Below, piece after piece: positions 12,111 to 23,522 of a stretch of DNA of 64,000 nt. The DNA is from Eretmocerus hayati. Its lineage: Eukaryota; Arthropoda; Insecta; Hymenoptera; Aphelinidae. A program made the translations under genes and the position numbers. How positions within the stretch are numbered: the first letter of the stretch is position 1; each line of letters starts with the position of its first letter. The notes under the pieces were generated by a model. It did no database searches, was not told where the DNA came from, and saw only the letters and a program-made list of their open reading frames with translations. The stretch lies in the NCBI GenBank assembly GCA_029851415.1, contig CM056742.1, positions 192,181,344-192,245,343 of the forward strand. Reading direction: 5' to 3'.

Positions 12111-12300
12111 CTAGATCGCGCGATCAGAGCGCAGTTTGATCTGACCGCGTGGAGAGCGATCAGATCATAGTGCGATCCGACCGCGTGGAGAGCGATCAGA
12201 TCGTAGTGCGATCCGACCGCGTGCAGAGCGAGCAGATCGTAGTGCGATCCGACCGCGTGCAGAGCGAGCAGATTGCAGTGCGATCCGACCGCCCGCCACG
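12111..12300. repeat. 36-bp minisatellite (four units plus flanks)
   Basis: Units start at 12147, 12183, 12219 and 12255, each GCGTGSAGAGCGAKCAGAT-like, followed by GTGCGATCCGACC. The right flank, CCGCCCGCCACGCGATCTT, is nearly the same as a stretch of the element's left TIR at about 10159-10178. The array therefore looks like an expansion of TIR-derived sequence. Confidence 0.88.
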
Positions 12301-12356
12301 CGATCTTGAACAAGAAAAGATAAATTTATGAATTGACGAGTAATGATAAGAACCCT

Positions 12357-12656
12357 AATGATAGAGCTACTTGGATCAAATGGAGTAAGGGTGCTTGAAT
12401 TGACTGGGCTATTATTGGATTGCTCTAAACTTTTACTCATCTCAATAAAACTATAACGTACTGTAGCTCTTCTGGAAGCTTGTTTCGAGACCTTTGGCCT
12501 ACCGCTAATGATAGTGCTACTTGGATCAAATGGAGTAAGGGTGCTTGAATTGACCGGGCTATTATTGGATTGCTCTAAACTTTTACTCATTTCAATAAAA
12601 TTATAACGTACTGTAGCTCTTTTGGAGGCTTGTTTTGAGACCTTTGGCCTGAGCTT
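12357..12656 (-). repeat. 150-bp tandem duplication, open on the minus strand
   Basis: Two copies (12357-12506 and 12507-12656) are more than 90% identical. The period is a multiple of three and the minus-strand frame is open through both copies, giving two 50-residue repeats that include SKQASKRATVRYNFIEMSKS and SLEQSNNSPVNSSTLTPFD. Few differences change the amino acid (K/R, N/S, T/S). It could be an exon remnant, but no start, domain or partner exon is found. Confidence 0.55.
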
Positions 12657-13631
12657 AGATGAAGATCTAATCTTGATCAACTGGAGTCGAGACGTTCTAA
12701 TTTTTCCAGCAAAGGTGAGTCCTCGAAAGGGTGCGTCTTATTTGCCTCCCCATGTACAAAGACCCACTTTCATATTCGCGTGGGTTATTCACGAGATCGG
12801 GATATCTCGGTTTCCCTTCTCAAGATGAGTGAATGGATTTCCATGGTGAAGAATAGGGGATCAGTAGAAAGTCCAAGAGGGCAAATTAAAGACATTGCTC
12901 TTATTTGGTAATATGGGTATATAATCGGTTGGGAATCGTTCCAAAGTTGAGACGGAGTCAAAGGAAATAAGCTAAGGGGTATTCAGGTTGGTTGCTGTAA
13001 TTTGATTTGGCATGGATTTTCAGTAACGAAAAAATTAGTCGAAAAGCGCAAAACCAATTTTTTGTTCGATGTTCCTTTTATTGAGTATATTGTTATTACT
13101 GCTGATTTTGACTTCTCTCGTCGGCGACCAAAATACCATGCGAACATAATCTGTGCAGCCAATATCAATGTATTTGAGTCATTCTCTTCGTCTACGTCTC
13201 AACTTAGAGGGGTTTGTTGCAGAATTGGGAGGTCTGATCCCAAAGCGGGAGCTCGTCTTCGTCTCAACTGTTTTTACACGTAGGGAAGTAAAACATCTGC
13301 GAAATGTCCCGATTTTATGACGAACTCAAGGAATCCTCCGGAAGTAGGCCTCTCATATACATGGGAGAATATAGATAGCTCTGCGTCAGTGGGTCATGGC
13401 AGATCTTACAAACAAAAAATGAACAGTGGGGGCAAATCAGGTACACCCACCTCATATGATCCGATGATGCGGCACTCTCGTGGATAATTTTCCCGCATAA
13501 ATCCATGAATGAGTTATTTTTGGTTAAAGATCGCGTGGCACGCGGTCAGAGCGCTATGCGATCCGACCGCTCGCCGCGCGTTCCAGTTGTATCTCTGTGA
13601 GTCCGAGCGGTGAGCCACCTCGGCTTCCGTA

Positions 13632-13856
13632 CGTTACCGTGGTGGTGACGAGTGGGACAGCGATGTGACCGGCTGCTCGAAACTATTCTGAGGGCCACGA
13701 TGATGTTTTGATTTCCTTCTTGTTATCCCCAAATGCTGAGAATGGGATCGCTGGGCTTTCTCTCGATTATTGATTTTTATTGGTTTCATCGATTTCCGCT
13801 CATGGAAAGAATAAATCAATTTGAGGGCTATCCAAGAGGACTATTGTTTATCGACG
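13632..13856 (+). repeat. Dispersed repeat X, copy 1, right part
   Basis: Matches 63724-63948: GGGACAGCGATGTGACCGGC or GGACAGCGATGTGACCGGC, then GATGATGTTTTGA, ATTGAT and GGACTATTGTT. The match breaks near 13856 and resumes near 14069, so about 210 bp is present here and absent at 63.95 kb. Confidence 0.75.
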
Positions 13857-14068
13857 ACTTTAACACGACGCCGTAGTCAGTCGCCATGTTGCATATCTTT
13901 GGGTTAGTGCAAAATCCGTTCTGAAAATATCCTGAGTTTTACTGAATCAAATCACATGGGATTTTGTATGCATCAGTAAAATGCATGTCAGGATTGCGCT
14001 ATGGAGAAAAAATTCATAAGAATGAAAACAAAAATTCAAAATGGCCTAACAAACTACGGCCTCGCCTT

Positions 14069-14158
14069 GAAAATCATATTTGTAACCTGTTAATTAGCAT
14101 AATGTTAGGACACAAGCTTCGTAACCCGACGATTGTATGTTCGAGACCCACCAACTAT
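14069..14158 (+). tRNA. Decayed tRNA-Thr(CGT)-like relic in repeat X
   Basis: A box A-like stretch TTAGCATAATGTTAGG (14094) and a box B-like GTTCGAGACCC (14139-14149) have tRNA spacing. Between them is a seven-base loop TTCGTAA with CGT at 14120-14122. Acceptor and anticodon stems do not pair well, so this is a pseudo-tRNA or SINE head, not a working gene. The right edge of the window (about 63977-64000) begins the same box A-like sequence. Confidence 0.45.
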
Positions 14159-15146
14159 GAATTTTTTCCCCCGTAATGTAAGATTTACTAGTATGCCCAG
14201 AGTTTCTGAATTTTCCATACTTGAGAATTAAAATACAGTCTTCTGGAGTCATTTACCGGTTTTTGGTAATATATAACAATGATTTCACCGGAAGTGGGAT
14301 TTTTTGGAGACAAAATCGTCAAAGGGAGTGATTTACGTTAAAAAATTATTTCAGAACCAGACGAGTTTGGGCGGCTCGGAGCAGTTGAATTCCACTTATT
14401 GTGGCATGAAAAGACAGCACCTATAGCTACGTAGCTTAAAATTGGAGCCGAACAAAGATATGACAAGTTTTAGGTGTTGCAGAGGGTGACGGGAGGGACA
14501 GGGACGGAAAAGATATTTTGCCACTAAAATTATTCCCACGACTTGAAAACCAATCGTGGACTCTTCTCCGCATAGATTCCATCTAATCTAATCAAATGCT
14601 CCGAGAAAATGTACTCGACATAGCGATACAACGCTTTAGCGAGAAGTAATAACACGGGAATGGATAGGACAAAAAAATTCGTGAGCCATTTTAAAAGCAC
14701 GTTTATGAGGTGCGCGCGGATGGGGATTCGGGTTTTCGGCTAATCTCGTGCAAAGATTGAGTGTATTTGGATTTTTAGATGATGATTTCATTGGTCTAGA
14801 AGGCCTCATAGTCAACTGGGGACTTTGCCGATCTGGTAAATGCTATGCAGGCAGTTTCGGTGCGAACCCGTATTCAAAATGTCGGATAGCAGTGCGCGAG
14901 CTAAGGATTCAATTTGGATTCTCGGAAAGGTGGATTATCTTATCTAAAGCATTACAAATTGAAGTAAATAGCTACATACAGGGATTTTTGACTCTGCATT
15001 GGCGTTGCAATGAATTCAAACGTCGAAGTTAGGTTACCTACAGGGGGCGGAAAGTCCTTTTCGACCCTTCATAAAGCACTACAAGATACGGGGATGTTGA
15101 AATCGCTTCATAAACTTCCGGCATTTTTTTGCACCAATACGTTTAC
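14159..15146. other. No recognisable gene
   Basis: Mixed sequence with short frames (for example 14748-15032 plus) but no domain, repeat or RNA structure that I recognise. Confidence 0.5.
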
Positions 15147-18100
15147 CAAGGTGATGTCTCGTCCGATGGTATTTGTGGTGATGGCACATTTTTCGAACCT
15201 TGAGGCCACTCGCGACGTCTCACGGTATTAGCATCGGTGCTGATCGGTCTCCGCGTATTGACCGTTCATGTCCGGTGTACTTTCCGTTTCCCCATCATAT
15301 TTTGCATACAACAGATCATTCGCAGGTTATCGCTTCCCGCATCGGACGTACTTTGCTGAACGGTCGCAGTGGTCGGATCGCGCGCTGACGGTGCTCCGGT
15401 ATCAACGGTTATACGCGTTTTCCGGGGTCTGCCCCGCGGTTTCGCTCGCAATCGCGTTTGCGCACCATTCACAATTTCATCGTTGGACTCGTTTGGTTGA
15501 AGCTTGAGGTCATTCTGCAGTCCAGTCGTCACGCCCACGTATTCTTCAGAAACAGCTTCTGTCCGGTCTGGTTCCTTCTCGTTTGAGATGAATGGCTCAC
15601 GGTCGCATACTGGGAAACTTCCGAGTGAGACGTCATCGTCGTCAACCACCTCGTATACATTTTCACCCAATTCTGCTGAGATTTTGCCAGGTCCTAAGAA
15701 TTTTGGTGCACGTTTAGCGGAAATGCCTTCAACTGCAGACGACAATATGCGATTGCGCATCCAAACTTTTTCACCGACTGCATACTGCACGTCACGGTGA
15801 TGATCATTATATTTGCTCTGGCGTTCTTGCGCTTTAGCTGAGTTGTCTCCCGTAACTTAATGCAACCCACTAAGGTTTTCTATGTGATTTTCCCATGTTC
15901 CAAGCTCTTTAGCCTCTGCGGCTTCTGCAGCTGCCACATCTTCTCGTCTACTAATAAGTATGTGGTGGTGTGGGCTCCTCCTTAGATTTAGGAATGCTGG
16001 AGTTATTTTTGTCGATTCTTGTGTAGCTGTGTTTATTGCAAAAATCAGCACAGGTAATTTTCCATCCCACGTGTTGTGGCTTTCAGTCACAAATGCGGTT
16101 ATCATAGCGCGTAGCGTACGGTTTTGTTTCTCCGTTGGATTCGCGTGCGGGTATTAAGCTGGACTGAATGATTGACGCCATTTTCTGTCACGAACATCGT
16201 AAGTTCTTTGTTTTTGAACACCTTGCAATTATCCGCATGGGAAATTTCTGGCGTACCAAAGCGCATCAAAATTTGTTCCTCGAGTTCCTTGATAACAGTT
16301 TTTTGCGTCTGCGCGTCTCGTTGCTACGATCTCTACCCATCGAGTGGAGAGATTCACGAAAACGATAATGTGTTCGTTGTCCTGGACCGTGCAAATGTAT
16401 GAGCTCATACAATCCGCAGCTATCATTGACCAAGGTTTCTTTGCTTGTCGTTCACCCATGAGTCCCGCTGGAGGTAGTTGCTGCATTTTTACTTGTTGAC
16501 ACATGGGATAGCCTTTTACAAATTTCGTGACACCCCGTATAGACTGGGCCAAAAGTAATAGCGTGCAATGCGATCAACTGTTTTGATGCGGCCGGAATGG
16601 CGAGCCATTGCTTTGCAGTGTCGTTTGCACATGACTTGGGTCCTTCGCTCTCTGGCCGGAACGGGCTTCCAAGCGTTGCCATCTGAGACAAAATCTTCTA
16701 GTTTGCGATTCGGCCGAGAGATGTATAATCGATCCTCCATGATCTTCATATGTGGGGAATGCTCAGGATTTCCTGAGACCGTTCGATACGTTCTCAAATA
16801 CCACGCATCTTGCGTCTCTGGCACCATTGCATAGCAGCTAACCTTTTCTCTGATTCATCTTCATACATGCAAGACAGAGCATCGGGTACGACATTAAGTG
16901 GATCTTTACGGTATTCAATTTCCACTGAGTACGATTGTAGTTCGAGAGCCTACCTTGCTAGACGTCCTGTTGGATACTTCAAGTTGCATAACCACACTAG
17001 ACAACTATGGTCGGTTATCACTTCATAATGGTATCTTTCGACATAACAGCGGCATCCACGGATCATCAATAGAACTGCAAGGCCCTCCCGTTCGCTGACA
17101 GAATAATTCGCCTCTGCACGCGTGAGTACGCGACTAGCAAAGCAAATAACTCGTTCTTTGTCGTCAATCATTTAAGTGAGCACTGCACCTAGGCCGGTGT
17201 TCGAAGCATCGATCTGGAATAGAATTGATGTTCAGGCTCAAATGATGGTTGGGCTCAAACCGGAGCTGTTGCGACTAGCGCTTTAATCTTATCAAAAGAC
17301 TCTTGTTGCCCGGTGCCCCATGTGTACTTCACGTTTTTCTTTGTGAGCCTCGTAAGAGGTTCAGCAATGGTTGCAAAATCTTTAAAAAATTTTCTGTACC
17401 AAGAGGCCACACGGTGTTCCTGAAGCGCTCGAAAGTTTTGCACTACTTGCTGGGTTACCATTTGAACTGCGGAAAACTACCAAGATTTCCGAAGATCCAT
17501 CACTTTTTCGATTCTCAGCCAAGTTTTCCAGTCTATCGATCAAGGAGGTATTTTTTTGCAATGAGATAGGATATCTTCGCACAGAGTTCGTTCGAGTTTG
17601 TTTAGTCTGCTGGATATGATCACAAAGGTGAAATAATCTGAAAACGTACCTAGATCGTACCTGAAGCCTACTTCTCCAACTTTTGTTCTGCGAAATTGTG
17701 GTGGTTCTTGGGGAATCGTGGTAGTTTTCCGCAGTTCAAATGGTAACCTTGCAAGTCGGATTGAAACAGACCTCAAATTTGGATTCTACCTCGAGATGTA
17801 CGTCAAGAAATAATGAATCAGCCCGTTATTTAGACCTCCATACCCTGTTGCCGGATGCACTCATAAGCCCAAGCGTTGCTGCCAGATCGAGTTCTACTGA
17901 CAGTTCTGGCGCCATTTCCTCCGCATCTTGAATACAGTTCTAGATATCGGACAATGAATTCGACCAGCTAATTCTACGGGGAATTTCCTATGAAAATACA
18001 TGTTTCTTCTCCTGTAACCAGCCCAGAAACGTTGAATCAGCAACTGGTATATCTTCGCCGGTCGAGTCATTATCAAGGCTAACCAAAATACACGTGATCA

Positions 18101-18514
18101 TATGGGGTTTCCACATTTTTCCCCGCATATTAATGTTGAAGCAGATCCGATTTCGGTCGAAACGGATTCTTAAACGGGAAAACGAGAGGGAGATGATAGC
18201 GTATCCAGTTTTTTCGTCATTTTTGCAAAACTTTCGAGCGCTCCAGGAACACCGTGTCCATGCCTGAGAAGCTCTGAAAATTTTTTGATCTTTTTCGGTT
18301 CTGAAAAATCTAAAATTGGTGAAATTCTGGAGGGATTTGGACGACAACCGTCTTGATTCATCAATAGTCCCAAAAATTTAACCTCCTTTGTGAATTAAAC
18401 GCTTTTTCACGATTAACAGTGAGGTTAGTTTCGTTTAGGTCGTTGGGGGATTTTTCCAGAACTTCGATGTGTTTTTCGAGTGTTTCGGTCACAATCAGTG
18501 AGTCATCTAAACAC
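15147..18514 (-). pseudogene. Decayed gypsy pol, 3' half (RT to integrase C-terminus)
   Basis: Minus-strand sequence is clearly homologous to pol of the element at 18742-29581 but broken by many frameshifts and stops. In transcription order it starts with the RT thumb region at 18514, then RNase H near 17171-16950, the zinc-binding and catalytic parts of integrase at about 16830-15860, and the GPY/F and AT-hook tail at 15790-15266. The coding end is cut near 15147 and no LTR follows. An 849-bp TIR element interrupts RT (17409-18257). The missing 5' half is found at 30782-34970 in the same orientation, so both pieces derive from one older insertion split by later ones. Confidence 0.88.
17409..18257. 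mobile_element. 849-bp TIR element inserted in the decayed RT
   Basis: The ends are ACACGGTGTTCCTGAAGCGC (17409) and the reverse complement ending at 18257. About 33 bp pair with one mismatch. It interrupts RT sequence that resumes on both sides, and the flanks share only the dinucleotide CC. Inside, 17452-17490 and 17715-17750 form another inverted repeat. No transposase frame is recognisable, so it is nonautonomous. Confidence 0.75.
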
Positions 18515-18741
18515 GGTTGGCCTGAACTGACTTTAACCCAAAGATGCTTGCCCCTCAGAATTGATTTTTCTCACTTCAAGTACATGATAAATGGAAGTTT
18601 CTCCCGCAAAAATGAAAATCTTTCGTCGAGCCGTTTTTTAAAAAAGTGAAATTTATGGTTTCTTATAGGAATTTCCATACTAATCCATCCATGCGCGATT
18701 AAAATGCAGTTGTCGGCCGACTTCCCTGAAATTTATTCTTA

Positions 18742-19549
18742 TGTGACGGGTAAAGTCCCATCACTCTCTCCAATGCAAATAGATATAAGTTATTATCGAA
18801 TCTCATATATTGATGTATCCAGAAGATTGTTACAGGTGTATACCCGAGTGGCAGCAAAGGGAGAGTAACACACAGGTTTGAATATGAGAGAGACAGAGAA
18901 TGCGCGCGCGCCCAAAATGGCTGGCCAATAGGAACGCAGCTCGCGGCTCGCGCAGTTCGCGGCCATTCCATGAGCGAGCAGACTTGTTCCAGTCGTCATC
19001 CGCTACACATCGTGTGACCTGTATCGAGGCTAACCTCTCCCGCGCCGCGTGTGCTCCGGTCGCCCCGACATCCGACGCAGGTCCTGCAGGTGCCGAGGCT
19101 TCCGTACCCAGCGGCAACGGGGAGTATTCCCCCGGACTTGTGCGACAGTCAGCGGACTCCCGATCTTTGGCGTTCCCGAGGCAGCGGCCTGTTGAAAAGC
19201 GTCTTCACAGCGTGAGTACCAGCCGAGAATGTATCTCTCTCTCTCTCATTGTGTGCGGCTCTCTCTCGCGAGTTTTTCCACCTGTTGCGTTCCGCTCGGA
19301 TGCGCTTTGTAAATTATTGATTGAATAAATCCGACCTTGCTAAATTTACCTGCTCGCGTTATCACTCATCAGTGTATCCTCGTGAACTCGTCCTAATTTT
19401 ATCATGCGCTAATGCATAGTAGGAGCAGCACTGGCCGACAGGAGGCCAGTGTCCACGAGGAAGACGCCGCCAAGCAGATCCTGGCGAGCCGCATTGCACT
19501 TTGCGGACTCGCATTAATAATTAATGTGACGAGATAATATACCGTCATA
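18742..19549 (+). repeat. 5' LTR (808 bp)
   Basis: Begins TGTGACGGGTAAAGTCCCAT and ends ACCGTCATA. It is nearly identical to 28776-29581. It contains a GC-rich middle, a CT microsatellite near 19233-19250 and AATAAA near 19323-19330, which could serve as polyadenylation signal. Confidence 0.92.
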
Positions 19550-21126
19550 AATGGCGCCCAACGGAATAATCCACTAGCTGGACAAAATAATTGCGCGTTC
19601 GCGAGCTTTATCAACGTAGTGCGCGGATCATCATCGCGCCGTCGCCGGCTAATAAAATCGCGTGCCATCGAAATTTCTCTGCTGCTTCAAGCGGGAAAGC
19701 GGTGATATATACATATATAGTAGCTGCATTAGTGTGCGTATACCGAGACATTATGTATAGCGACGCGAGTGATGCGACGACGCAGGTGTGCTGATCGCGT
19801 GATTATTCATCGGTTAGATGATCGATTTGAATTCATCGTGGAAGTGACGCGATATACATATATTTAATTATCGATCGCGCTTGAATCAGCTGTAATGGCT
19901 GCAAGCCCCTTTCACGCTAGTGCTGCTTATTAATTACAGGCAGCCCGTATCACGCTCGTATGCGTGGATATTATATCTGCAGGCGAGCAGAATATCAAAT
20001 CAAAAAATCTGGAAGTTTGAAAATTGCGTCGACGCGAGTGTGCGGAATGCTATAGTGTGTCGGTATGAGTGTATATAGATATACAACGACTATAGGGCAT
20101 CCAAGTCTCCGGATGCAGAGCAAGATACAGTGACTCTGTGGCTTTTATAATGTTGCGGTTTTGCTGAAAATTTTTCTCTCGTGTTTTACGTGCATCTGCT
20201 AATGCATAGCAGCTTTCCAGTGCGGAAAAACCGGAAAATTCGTGGAGATTTCTGGAGTCATGGTAAAAATTATTTGATTAAATTTTGTAAAATCGAGGAA
20301 AAATCGATTCACGCTACAGATCGCCAAATCTTGCAGCGCATTCTCATTAGTACCGCGATTTAGTAATAATTTTGCGAAAATGATGCGAAATGGAGTTGAG
20401 ATCTTGCGTTTAGTTCTAAAATTGCACTTTTCAAACTGGAATTTTTTAAATCACTGCAAAATGCAGAAACTTGAAATTTTTGTAGTAATCTGCAAAAATT
20501 ATTTACTGTGAGGTATGATCAGTGTGCAGAGTGATGGTGTGTTGGAATGTTGGATGTTTATGCGTCCTGTACTCGCATTTTGAATTTTTAGAGTTGCGAT
20601 TAGGGTTTCAGGTGAAAATTGTACCAGGTCATGCGCACTGCGCTCTTTGATTTTCTTTTATACGGAAAATTTTGGATTAAATTTACGTCGTCTGCTAGTG
20701 CAACAGACTATCTTGTAAGCTAGCTAGGTCGCGTTACAACTCCGAATAAAATATTTCCTCGTAATTTTTGCGCTAATTTATGTAAATGACGCACACTTTA
20801 GCCAAAATTAAATAGATGTAGGCTCTCTCAGCTCACTTTTGAGTAAATTTCGCTGAATTTTTCTAGTAATTCCGAAATTTTGAAATTTCTCGGAAATTTT
20901 TACAGAATTAATTCTTGAATTTCTTTGGATGAAAATTTTAATTTCGAACGAATGAAACGCGGAATTGAGAGCAGCGCTTGTATGCATATCCAGATTGTAC
21001 ATTAAATGGAAACTTCTTGTGCTATGTGACAGCACTTTCATAAAATTTTGGCCAAAGTGAGCAGATGCATTTTGCTGCTCCGCGTTAGTGAATATTAGTG
21101 AGGAATTGATTGATTTACTTTGTAAA
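19550..21126 (+). other. Long untranslated leader of the gypsy element
   Basis: About 1.58 kb lies between the 5' LTR and the gag ATG, AT-rich with many short ATGs and no sizeable frame. Part of it (about 20400-21126) is recognisable in the decayed copy at 34250-34970, so it is an authentic part of the element. Confidence 0.75.
19552..19569 (+). other. Primer binding site
   Basis: TGGCGCCCAACGG begins three bases after the LTR. A PBS starting TGG, complementary to the CCA end of a tRNA, is typical of gypsy elements. I do not assign the tRNA species. Confidence 0.7.
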
Positions 21127-23522
21127 ATGGCGACTTACGCAGATTTTTCACAAGATCTCGAGTCACAAATTCAAGATTGGCTCGGGAATAAAAGGCAAGC
21201 AGAACTGATACCTATTTTAGAAGATCTTGAATTAAAGAAATCTGGTTCATATTTTGAAAAACTCAATAGACTTGCCTGTAGATTACGCGGCGAGTACAGG
21301 GAGGGTGATTTTGAGCAGATCGATGAAGAGATCGAAGATAACGAACTGAAGACTCGTCGAGAAGTGAAGCTCGAGACAATTTTGGCTGAAATTGGAGTCA
21401 CTGAAGAACACCGCCGAATCATCGTATCGCGTGCGCACACGCCACATGAAGAAACGGATACATCTCTATTGGGTATGCCGTTGGCAAATAGCTCACACCA
21501 AGTCGTCCCTGGAATACAAACGACTGAAGACGCTTCGAGTAGGAATTTGGGGGTACATACAAGCAGCACCGCGGGCACCGGTCGTAGTACAGGGATCACG
21601 TCTAGGGTTCCACCGGTCACCCTGCAAAATCTAGCGCCACCGCAAATATCCGTACCTCAAACGTCATCCACTCAAACTATAACAACAACAGCTGATCTAT
21701 CAACATCTACATGGAATCCCATGCCTTCGTTTTCGTCGTCCGGAATTTCGCTGTTGACCCAAGAACAGATAGATAGAGGGATCGTACCATCAAAAGTAAC
21801 AGTTCGTGGGCAATACCAAATAACAATAGGTGATGACACCACGACTACAACAACTGTTACTGCAACTCAAGGCGATTCTCTTCTATATAACAACTCTGCA
21901 GGTTCAAGGGGTATGGCAGTTGTGCAAGATAGTGCTGGTAAGCAGTACCGAGTACCACGTGACTTGTCGGTACAAGTCGAAAGGGCCTTAGACGAGGTGA
22001 CTCAAGCCCAAGCAACCCAAGTCACGCAGTCACAAATCTTCACGCCTGGTTCTCTACAATCCTCGATATATCAAGGCACTTCAAGAGTAACTTTCGGCGA
22101 TTACCACAACGTAAGACATATCCATAACGATAATAATTACAATGGGAGCGATTTCACGACTGCGGTATCGCAATGCTTTCCGAACCCACTAAGCTTTGGA
22201 AGATCAGCGCTGAACGCACACACACCTAGCTTTACACCTTCTTTTGGAAGAATACCTGGGAGTGGACCAATGAGCTCAACAGCACAAATTCCAAACAACA
22301 TTGCTCAAGATCTTGGAGGCATGAGCTCCCCAAACAACAATGTTTTTCGTAATGACCCTGTGGTTGCGAATACCGCGCCCGGGGGGAGGGTGTCATCAGA
22401 GACTATCTCGACATCCAGATCACAGAGGCCTGCTAATTCGAGTTATAATAAGCAGGATGTCGGAAAAATTGTTCGAGCTTGGAAAATAAATTTCACAGGC
22501 GGGGAAAAATCAATAAGTATTGAAGAATTCATACAACGAGTAGAAGAATGCCGTGCTTTGGCACACATTGATGATGAAGAGTTACTCAACGGTATGACAG
22601 AGCTCATGACTGGCGCAGCGCTAATTTGGTGCCGTCAAGCTCGGAAAAAATGGACAACCTGGGACGATTTTTGCGCGAGCGCTCGCCGTACTTACGGTGT
22701 AGACCGCAATTTCCAACACAAGCTAATTGTGGAAGCGCAGACGCGTACCCAAGGGAAACAAGAACCTGCCAGGGATTATATCTTCAGTCTGCTCACGATT
22801 TTGGGCAGATTTGATAGACCTTGGGGAGAGGAAGAACAACTTGATCTTCTGTACAGGAATATGATCCCTGAAATAAGAAAACTGGTGCGTAGGCAAGAAG
22901 TTACGGACATCGACTCTCTTCTAGAGCTCGCAAGAGATGCGGAGAGTTTGTTATGGTCTGAGAAGAACTACAAACCACCACCACCCCCGGAGATGGCTCT
23001 GCTTCCAGAAGTAGCGTGTCATAGCGCAAGGGCAGAGACCAAACAAAATAAATCGAACCTCGCGGCGTTGAGCGATCCTCCGCCTAGCGAATTGACTACA
23101 GTTTTGAGCAGACTCGTGGAAGCAACGTTTAAACTAACCACTGCTTCACAGGCTCCGGGTGCTGCTGCGCCAACGCCACCAAATCTCGAGTCGATCATAA
23201 ATAAAGCAATTGCAAACGCGTTAAAAATGCAAATTCAATTTCTGGAGCAGCTGCTAAGCCTAGTGCACCAAATTCAACTTCGAGTACTTCATCTGATAAA
23301 CCTGCCGATCAAGAGGCGAAGAAAAACTGGGGGAGAAACAAGAAGAAGAAGAAGGAGCCTGCCCAGGAGGGCGAAGACAACTCTGACAAAGTGGTCAGCA
23401 AGCATAATGCAAACAAAGACCCCGGTCCCAAAGAGAATATGCAGTGTTATGGCTGCGGGTGGCCAGGTCATATCAGACCCACTTGTCCTGAGTGTTCGGG
23501 AAAAGCGGAGGGGGACAAGTAG
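21127..23522 (+). CDS. gag: Gag polyprotein (one frameshift)
   Basis: Structural protein of the retrotransposon particle. I prefer the ATG at 21127 (context AAAATGG) over the upstream GTG at 21088. Residues 1-110 are acidic and helical; then comes a long Ser/Thr/Gln-rich segment; a retrotransposon capsid-like domain lies at about residues 480-610 (ALIWCRQARKKW, then SARRTYGVDRNFQHKL). The frame is open to 23526, but the decayed copy has one more A in the A-run near 23223-23227. Without it the last part is read out of frame. In the shifted frame (to the TAG at 23520-23522) a Lys-rich stretch and a CX2CX4HX4C zinc knuckle (CYGCGWPGHIRPTC, 23445) appear, as expected of nucleocapsid. This copy therefore loses its knuckle. 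Confidence 0.9.

Larger units (their letters stand above)
10072..13631. mobile_element. 3.56-kb TIR DNA element with ~300-bp terminal inverted repeats
   Basis: The left TIR (10072-10366) begins TACGGAAGCCGAGGTGGCTC. The right TIR (13337-13631) is its reverse complement at high identity, down to the shared GCAGAGCTATCTATATTCTC block. The element is flanked by the direct repeat CGTTAC (10066-10071 and 13632-13637). Repeat X at about 63729 keeps the uninterrupted site with one CGTTAC, which supports insertion with a 6-bp target duplication. The interior contains a 750-bp hairpin (10672-11421), short coding-like frames (11455-12013), a 36-bp minisatellite and a 150-bp duplication. No complete transposase is recognisable, so superfamily is left open; 6-bp duplications are reported for few TIR groups. 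Confidence 0.85.

Noticed and set aside
13315..13506. Cys-rich minus-strand frame (CPHC...CKIC) suggesting a zinc finger
   Set aside because: It lies in the right TIR; the other TIR copy lacks the second cysteine pair and the frame, so it is not conserved coding sequence.
15010..15231. Separate gene upstream of the decayed pol
   Set aside because: The frame is a chance join of unidentified sequence with the antisense of the pol tail; no homology of its own.
18742..18752. LTR boundaries starting TATG and ending CATA
   Set aside because: TA occurs on both sides, so this is possible, but only starting at TGTGACGG and ending at TCATA gives the matching CTTA target duplication.
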